The notes under the pieces were generated by a model, which searched no databases, was not told the origin of the DNA, and saw only the letters and a list, made by a program, of their open reading frames with translations. 64,000 nt of DNA from Raphanus sativus (taxonomy: Eukaryota > Streptophyta > Magnoliopsida > Brassicales > Brassicaceae): assembly GCF_000801105.2 (NCBI RefSeq), contig NC_079515.1:7812001-7876000 (forward strand), written 5' to 3'. This document shows, piece by piece, positions 57,270 through 64,000 of the stretch (positions are counted from its first letter, which is position 1; the number at the start of each line of letters is the position of its first letter). Both the position numbers and the translations under genes were made by a program.

Positions 57270-58875
57270 TTAGAACATGGACATATCCGGAGGAGCTCCA
57301 TACATACTCTTCCACGAATACGGTATCCGCCATTTCCCACCTTCTTCCCCTGCAGGAAAGAAACTTCGTAGTGAGTTTAATCGTCTCACACGATTGATTG
57401 GCCGAGATGATCATATAAACTTGAACCAAGAGAACTTTATTTTACCGTGGAACTTGTCAGGAGTTAAACCCGTAAGCTTAGATGCAGCCTCTGCTAGAAG
57501 GAATGCATCAGGAATGTTGTCTCCTTCAGAACAGTAACATAGCAGGCATGTCACCTTCAATCCTCTAGCCTAGCAAACAAACAACATAAACACTGAGCAG
57601 ATCATCTAAGTGCATCAATAATAACTCGGCAAGTGGGCATTTATATACCTTAAAAGCTGAGAAAAGAGCTGCAAATGGCAAGCTTGGGTAGTAGTCTATA
57701 TCTTCAAGCTCATCTTCTGAAGGTAAAGTCAGCTCTTCATTACTGTTCTTGTCAAAGACAGAGCTAAGATACTTCCAACATCTTCCTTGTGAATCATACT
57801 CGCGCAATCTTCCAAATCCGAGTGATTCACAGCGATCATCTCTTCCATCGGATTCGGCGTTAGACAGATAATACACCTGTGGGCCTCTAAAGCAATTTTC
57901 CACAGAGAACACAAAATAAACACTTCGCTCTTAGTAAATGAAAGGAAGACAAAACAAAACAAAAAAAAAGGTGCAAGTGAAGCTCAGTTAAGTCTAAACT
58001 ACCTAGACAAATCCAAGTTGTGCAGCCTCTGGAAGTCTAAACTCGAAAGCACAATAACATCCTTCTTTCCACTTGAAGCAGCAAACTCTGCTATATTCTC
58101 CGCAAATTTAATCATCATCCCCTGTTTTTTTTTAAAAAAAACATAACTTTAGAATGTCTCACTAAGTTCCCAAACATTTTTAACCGAGAAAACAAATTCA
58201 AGCTAACATAGTCCCAACAAGAGAGCAAGCATTTGAATGCAGAAATTCTGAAGAAAACACAGAAAGATTGAAGGAAATGTAATACCTTTGCAACAGGAGA
58301 GCGTTGCTGAGCAAGAGTAGTAGCAGTTGAAGATGACTCATAAACTGAAAAGGCAAATAAAACTTGAGGGTTTCAACAAGGCTGATTCAACGATGCAACA
58401 GTGGCACTAAAAAGCAGAAACTAGCTTTTTCCATTTAACAACACGGACAAGAAGTCTTTAGGGAAATCAATCCTTGTAAAAGAAGCAGATAGATTAGATT
58501 AGATTAGATTAGAATACCCTCGAGAGGAAGAGCGAGATCACCACAAGGAAGAGGGCCATAAGCGTCATTGCCAACACAAGGAAGGAGATTGGGATCATCG
58601 AGATAACCAACTCTCTCTGCAGCAGTAGATGACACTAGAAGATCAACACCTAGCTGCCCTACGTTCCCAATTGACAGTGCAGGCTGGTTTGGAAACAAAA
58701 CAAAAAAGGAGACAACCAGTCAATCAGTTCTTCAATTACAAATCTCTAATTTCTCAAGAAAGCTGCAGTTTTTAAGATTTACAGATCGAAATAAGAAACG
58801 ATAGAAAAAGCTTACGAGAATCAAAGTGGAACACTCTTCATGGACTCGCTTTCCTTCTTCAACTACAAACTCCAT
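57270..58875 (-). CDS. proteasome assembly chaperone 2 (PAC2/clast3-related)
   Basis: Seven exons on the minus strand (58875-58816, 58683-58518, 58344-58286, 58121-58003, 57886-57649, 57569-57446, 57349-57270) encode 281 residues. It starts MEFVVEEGKRVHEECSTLIL. The core has PALSIGNVGQLGVDLLVSS (PAC2-type nucleoside-phosphorylase-like fold), GYLDDPNLLPCVGNDAYG, KDVIVLSSLDFQR and ARGLKVTCLLCYCSEGDN. The C-terminus IPYSWKSMYGAPPDMSMF contains the aromatic tail typical of these chaperones. PAC1/PAC2 heterodimers assemble the 20S proteasome alpha ring in the cytosol and nucleus. All exon joins keep frame. The order matches recalled At3g18940. Confidence 0.93.
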
Positions 58876-59110
58876 GAAATCGAAATCGAAATCGAAACGA
58901 AGCTAAACACTGCTGATTACAAGACCAAATCCAGGAAGCTGTCTTGAAAGGGTTCGGCAATTAACACACTTTTTCTCTTTGGTCGTCGAGCTTGAAGAGC
59001 AAGCCAGGGACTGATTATGGGCCGATAATTTTTTTTTAAAAGTTATTATGGGCTAAAAATTGTCCTTAAGGCCCAATATCCCTATTGAAAAGAAAATTAC
59101 GAACTACAAG
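58876..59110 (-). promoter_or_regulatory. PAC2 promoter with site II motifs
   Basis: TATGGGCCGATA (about 59017), TATGGGCTAA (about 59048) and AAGGCCCAATA (about 59070) lie 140-200 bases upstream of the minus-strand ATG. This cluster is like that of the mTERF/S17 promoter. Confidence 0.5.
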
Positions 59111-59215
59111 TCTTATGTGTAGAGTTAACGTAACCTTGGCTATATTTGATTTCGGATCTGTAAACTTGGCTTTTCAGCTTTAAACACTTTAACCTAGCAA
59201 ACTATTATTTATTTG

Positions 59216-59262
59216 ACTTGAATTGATTCTTTTTTTTTTTTGACAACGACTTGAATTGATTC
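59216..59262. repeat. micro-insertion flanked by 14-bp direct repeats
   Basis: ACTTGAATTGATTC at 59216-59229 and 59249-59262 flanks 19 bases made of a T-run followed by GACAACG. Its minus strand reads CGTTGTC plus an A-run. Confidence 0.65.
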
Positions 59263-60764
59263 ATGTAGCTACATCGGTTTGATTTCATATGAAACCTTGC
59301 AATTTTTTTAGTGACTTCACTAAAATTTTGACGTTTTGTTAAGTCAAATGCTATTGTTATTTATGAACTTGATCGATTAAATGAGGCCTGCTCTTTTGTG
59401 GGTTACACATGGAACAACTACGATTCTACACTAAGATGGTTTTTGTCATGGGGTTTATTTTGGTTTAACTCGGAACGGGTTTGCATTAGAGTCTTTGTAA
59501 GAAAACTCTTGCCATCTTTTTAATATATTGCACCAAATTTTAGCCAAAAAAAAAAACTAGATCGATTAAAGTAGGCTAGCTAGGTTTGTTTGCTCACGCT
59601 ATATAATATGTGAAACCCGTTGAATTATCACATGTAGTTACCAACCAAATACCACAACCAATGTTCTAATTTTTTTGTTTGTGTATCATTATATCATAAT
59701 CTAAGTTAGATATAGATGATATGTTTGTAGTTGCTGCAAAAGAAAAGAAAGCAAAATTGTATGAGTCAAAAAGTGTGATCACTGGAACAGATAGTTAGAT
59801 AGCCAACACTAAAAATATGTAATCAATGGATGATTATCACCAAAAAGTATAAAATGATAGAAAATCATTTTATCTGTGTGGTGTGATTTATTAGTCGGGT
59901 TTTATTCTTCGTAAGCCATGTATGATATATATCATATGATGACAAACAAAAGATAATCATTCAAATGAATAAATTAATCATCTAAAATAACATGTAAAAA
60001 CTTTATGATGCTGGTTGTCTATTAGGTATGGTATGGGTTCTGTTCCCTTATTGCTCTTTTATGATATACATGAAAATCATGATTGTTTTCATTCTGAGTG
60101 AAATTATCCACCTCGTCAGGTAGTTACAGTAATTGACATCAACCAATAATATGATTATTTTATGAAATAATTATGCATGTATGGATTTAGAGTTAAGTAA
60201 TTACTGTGGATACTAAAGAAAGAATGATTATTGTAGAAACGAAGTAAACAAAAAAAAAAGTTGAAAGACACCCGTCAAGGAGTGGTGGACCAAACAGTCC
60301 ATATGATATATGATGATGAATCAAATCTTATCCACTAATTGAATATTATCGTTTCTTTTATTTAATTATGAACCGTCTCTTTGCGATCTTAATCATGTGT
60401 TCTAATTTACAACTCCAACTAAAATCTCAACAACCAACATTTATTTGATAAAGTTTTTCTTTTTGTAAATTACACATGTCCTTGCAATAGTCTCTCATGT
60501 GTGATGTCTCCATCAAAATCTCGATTTCGAGTAGTTTTCAGAAAAGAAAAAAAAGATATGGTCGTGTTTTTGCTTCGTAAAACAAGGCCAAGTGTGTAAC
60601 ATGATTTTAAGTTCTTTTTTCTCGAGACGCTTAAATAACTCACCGAACAAATACATTCAGAAAGTATAATTAACCGAGAATTTTAGGTGATTTGTATTAA
60701 AATAAATCCGGTCGGAATGGTTCATTAAATAAGTTTTTAAAATTCACTATTATTAAATTTGATA

Positions 60765-61000
60765 CTCCCTCTGTTTTTTAAAGATGTATGTTTTGGAGTT
60801 TTCACACATATTAAGAAAACATATTAATCATACATTGTTTTTAGAAAATATCAAATTTCAATGCATTTTAACCAATAATCTCTCAGTAAATTCAATTAAT
60901 TTTATTGAAAATTGCAATTTTTATATAGAAAACATAAAAAATACATCTTTTTGAAACAAATATTTTTTCCAGAACATGCATCTTTTAAAAACAGAGGGAG
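60765..61000. mobile_element. Stowaway-like (Tc1/mariner) MITE, 236 bp, TA target duplication
   Basis: The ends are CTCCCTCTGTTTTTTAAAGA and, on the right, ...AAAACAGAGGGAG, perfect inverted repeats for the outer ten bases. TA dinucleotides flank both sides (60763-60764 and 61001-61002). CTCCCTCTGT with TA is the classic Stowaway end. A decayed copy lies at 7928-8160. Confidence 0.85.
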
Positions 61001-61335
61001 TATTTCGTAAAATACTTTGAAATCCACTGTTATTGAAAATATTTTACGTTGTAAAATTTAAAAGTTTCGAGATGATTTTAGAGATTTTCGGTGGAATTTC
61101 TTAGTTAAAAAAATAAAACTCAAACCCTTTGGTTTTAGATGATATTCTAGAGTATTTTAACAAAATGACATAAATTTTTCCAACTTATTAAAATCACATC
61201 CTAAATATCTAAACCCCTAATTAATGAACCCTTCCGACCGGATTTAAATGTCATAATTAATTCGCTCTTAACGGTCCAAAAGTTCCGAGATTTCTAACCG
61301 ATAATAGCCATCATCTAGAGAAAGAGTATTAGGGA

Positions 61336-61692
61336 TGTTATATATCTCACATCGGAAACTCTAAGGGACATCAACTAATATATAAATGGTTAGGGTTAAT
61401 CCACTAATTGTCAATTGATTTTAAGTTGGAAGTTCATGAAAATTAATATGTTATCAGAGCCCGATCCATGCAGTCCAACCCGATTCACATCGATCCAGTC
61501 CAAAGTTAGTCCATCGATCTTTGTCCGAGCATTCCGAGATTGACGCTCAAAGAAACATCATCCCGAGATGGTGTGTTAGATACAAAGTGTCTCGCATCGA
61601 TAGTTAGAAAGGATCATAAGCAAATATATAAGATAGATGAGTCACTCTTATTATCACCAATTAGTTTTAGGCCGAAGTCCATATAGCTTTAA
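61336..61692 (+). mobile_element. TRIM-like terminal-repeat retrotransposon in miniature
   Basis: A degenerate long terminal repeat starts TGTTATATATCTCACATCGG (61336 to about 61447). It is followed at once by TGTTATCAGAGC (61449-61460), one base different from the TGGTATCAGAGC initiator-Met-tRNA primer site. A second, diverged copy starts TGTTAGATACAAAGTGTCTC and ends TTTAACA (61574-61692). The interior is only ~125 bp, with no gene, as in TRIMs. Confidence 0.65.
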
Positions 61693-62965
61693 CAGTAACT
61701 ATCTGAGAACTCCTCACTAACTGGGTAACACAATTTTGTTTATTTGTCCATGGTACGGCTGTCCTGTGAAGAACCTCCAAAAAATCTTGATAATTGTTAG
61801 TTTTATGATAGTTAGCATTTGGTATTGTGTGTATATGGGGCTTGTACTCTTGACATAGTTGTGACGGGATGCGTACGTACCATAGATATTCATGACAACG
61901 ATTTGATATCTGTGGAAATGTTGTTATATTATTAGATAGCGACTGATCATACAGTAATTCAAACTTATCACAAAATATCGTGTGATCAAATGAATGACGT
62001 GCAAAATGTAAACTACTATAATAGAGAAAAAGTGCAACTTTGTCTGATTAAAAAGGTGGTTAGTTCGGGTTACTGAAAGTGACAATTGCATTCTGAATCA
62101 TTCAAGCATCTAGCGGAAAAATAAAGGAGATCTGTGGTAATATGTATTATAATTTTTATCATACCTCTCTGAACATCGAATCGATTTAAATATAAACTTC
62201 GTTTCTCATTGATATCGGAACAGTAATGTCCTGCAGATGGATCGCGTGTAAATGTAAAAGGCTTTGGGGTTCGACGGGTTACTTACTGACAAACGTCTTT
62301 AAGAACGCAGTCGTTCTAGAATTTGCGGCCATGACCATTGACAATTACCATTTTTCGGATACTAATTAATGGAAAAGGTAAACGAGGGCATTGTTTTTAT
62401 GAAATCCTAAAAATGTCAAAACTGTGGTAGCTCTGTCAAAGAATCGTTTTCAATTTAATTAGGGGTTGACAATAGAGGATCGGATCACTTCGAATGTCGC
62501 GGTTTCCATTTATAACTTTAACATGGATTATCAAGATCCAAGGTGGGTTTTATACATATAAAAAACTAAAATATGGGAATCTGAAGTTTTAATTCGTTTA
62601 GTATTGAATCGAGATTTATTTATCATAATTTAACGTTATACAAATGATGAACAAGTCTTATGTTAGTTACCACTAAAACCCATATTTTATAAAGTTTATC
62701 TTGTCGATGAGATGATATAAATTATTTATTTTAAATAAAAGATTGTTACATGCATACAAACGAGGCACACATATATGTTATTAGAAACTTTAATTTCAAC
62801 TGTCTAAGTTGAATAATTTTATATACGAACTCATATGTTTTAGAAGATTCCCATACTCCCCCAAAGTCCAAAGATATCCAAAAAGGTACTTTACGTAGAA
62901 AAGATCTTTAGATATGAAAGTCAATCAAGACGAATAAGACCAGGTGTGAATAGTTTGGGAGACAT

Positions 62966-63658
62966 TAGGCCTGGGCACGGATCGGATATTCGGGTTTTTG
63001 AAGGTATTTGTGATTTGCTTCGAATGTTACGGATATCTGATTTTTCGATTTGCTTTGCTTCGGAAAAATACGGATATTCGGAAAAACGGATATCCGGAAA
63101 ATAAATAGATATTTGCGGATATTCGCGGATACTTACGGATCTCTCATTTGTTTTGATTAATACAAATAATCTTAAAAATTTGATACAAATTTGTTTTGTA
63201 AAATATATTTTTTGCATGATATAAAAGATAAAAATTAAAAAAAGCAATGAATCTTCATATTTTGTAAATTTTTAAACTTAGTTAAAATTATAATAACACA
63301 AAACTTAAAAAAAAATTATAATTATCGTAAATATTTTCTCTTCCTTTTATGTAATACTTTTATATAAGTAATAATATGAATAGAATCTATCAAATAATAT
63401 ATTAGAATAATAATTATATAATTTTATACATTTAAAACTTTAAATATAATCAAAATATACATGTATTTATATATTGACGGATCGGATCGGATATTCGCTT
63501 CCCAAAATTTTAATATTTGTGATTTGCTTCGATTTTGACGGATATTGAATTTTAGTATTTGCTTTGCTTCGAAAGCTTACGGATATTCGGAATTTTCGAA
63601 TCGAATAGCAACGGATAACGAATCGAATCAAATTTAACGGATAAAATGCCCAGCCCTA
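62966..63658. mobile_element. hAT-type non-autonomous element, 693 bp, 8-bp target duplication
   Basis: The ends are TAGGCCTGGGCA and TGCCCAGCCCTA, and the flanking 8-mers are both GGAGACAT (62958-62965 and 63659-63666). Inside are repeated ACGGATATTCGG-type words; a ~100-bp segment (GGATCGGATATTCG ... TTTGTGATTTGCTTCGA ... TTTGCTTTGCTTCG) occurs directly repeated at about 62979-63085 and 63477-63580. No transposase. Confidence 0.8.
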
Positions 63659-63740
63659 GGAGACATAGACTCGTTCATTTCGGTTGTGTTCAATAGTCTT
63701 TCAAAAAAAAAATACTTTGCAACAAGAAGAAAAGAAGTTT

Positions 63741-63777
63741 TGCAACTTGCTTTTTTTTTGCCGTATGCAACTTGCTT
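63741..63777. repeat. micro-insertion flanked by 12-bp direct repeats
   Basis: TGCAACTTGCTT at 63741-63752 and 63766-63777 flanks the 13 bases TTTTTTTGCCGTA. It has the same layout as the insertions at 12264 and 59230. Confidence 0.55.
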
Positions 63778-64000
63778 AATTTGTACGAGTAGTCGATTCT
63801 AATAAAGAAGAAGAAATCCGAGGATCAAACTTTCTATCGTTCATGGGCAGTCAGAAAAGTCAAACATCTGGAAGAAAACCTTTTTTGCTCTCTCACATGT
63901 CAAAATTAAATTAAAAACTTACAAACCAAGTAATAAAAACCAATACGTAACAAAAAAACAGTTACGTAATGTTAATATTATGAACCGTGTGAAGATGATC

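Larger units (their letters stand above)
59111..64000. other. 4.9-kb intergenic region with transposable elements
   Basis: No gene is seen. Contents include a micro-insertion (59216-59262), a Stowaway-like MITE (60765-61000), a TRIM-like retroelement (61336-61692), a 693-bp hAT-type element (62966-63658) and a second micro-insertion (63741-63777). Confidence 0.6.

Overview
This is a nuclear plant window, almost certainly from a Brassicaceae genome of the Brassica/Raphanus type. Genes have short GT-AG introns and AT-rich spacers, carry TGGGCC/T and AAACCCTA promoter motifs, and encode proteins nearly identical to Arabidopsis ones (for example the 377-residue vegetative actin). The order of recognisable genes matches, from memory, Arabidopsis chromosome 3 around At3g18773 to At3g18940. 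All orthology statements rest on recalled gene order and protein recognition; no search was run.

Layout. 1-7.5 kb: two tandem ATL-type RING-H2 ubiquitin ligase genes on the + strand, separated by a spacer holding a 150-bp hAT-type MITE. 8.5-11.1 kb: a candidate non-autonomous Helitron with a two-exon RPA/OB-fold gene and a nested 685-bp foldback element that has a 9-bp target duplication. 13.3-15.4 kb: the actin gene (ACT2 type) with a leader intron. 17.5-18.2 kb: an unrecognised small membrane protein. 19.8-22.1 kb: ISY1 splicing factor and a conserved membrane protein. 22.6-25.3 kb (-): receptor kinase PERK6. 25.8 kb (-): tRNA-Thr(AGU). 26-27.8 kb: Rab7 GTPase RABG3f. 28.4-30.3 kb (-): an F-box/LRR gene with an internal duplication. 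31.4-33.4 kb: a PPR protein. 34.1 kb (-): a DIR1-like lipid transfer protein. 35.1-36.4 kb (-): LPAT5. 37.7-42.5 kb: a 21-exon WD40/PFU/PUL (PLAA/Doa1-type) protein. 42.8-44.3 kb: divergent mTERF and organellar S17 genes sharing a 180-bp promoter. 45.5-48.8 kb: TIC62. 50.2-51.4 kb (-): ATL65. 57.3-58.9 kb (-): proteasome assembly chaperone 2. The rest is AT-rich spacer with MITEs, a TRIM retroelement and a 693-bp hAT-type element.

The genes form no operon-like pathway. They are mostly housekeeping genes (cytoskeleton, splicing, vesicle traffic, phospholipid synthesis, ubiquitin handling, plastid and organelle function) in a conserved syntenic block. The novelty lies in lineage-specific insertions (F-box gene, LTP gene, membrane protein, transposons) and in small structural signals: exon-encoded FNR-binding repeats in TIC62, a set of tiny homopolymer insertions flanked by 12-19 bp direct repeats, a 20-bp perfect hairpin at 49.9 kb, and duplicated site II promoter motifs. 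I found no CRISPR array, prokaryotic operon or viral genome. The most notable non-canonical locus is the Helitron-borne OB-fold gene.
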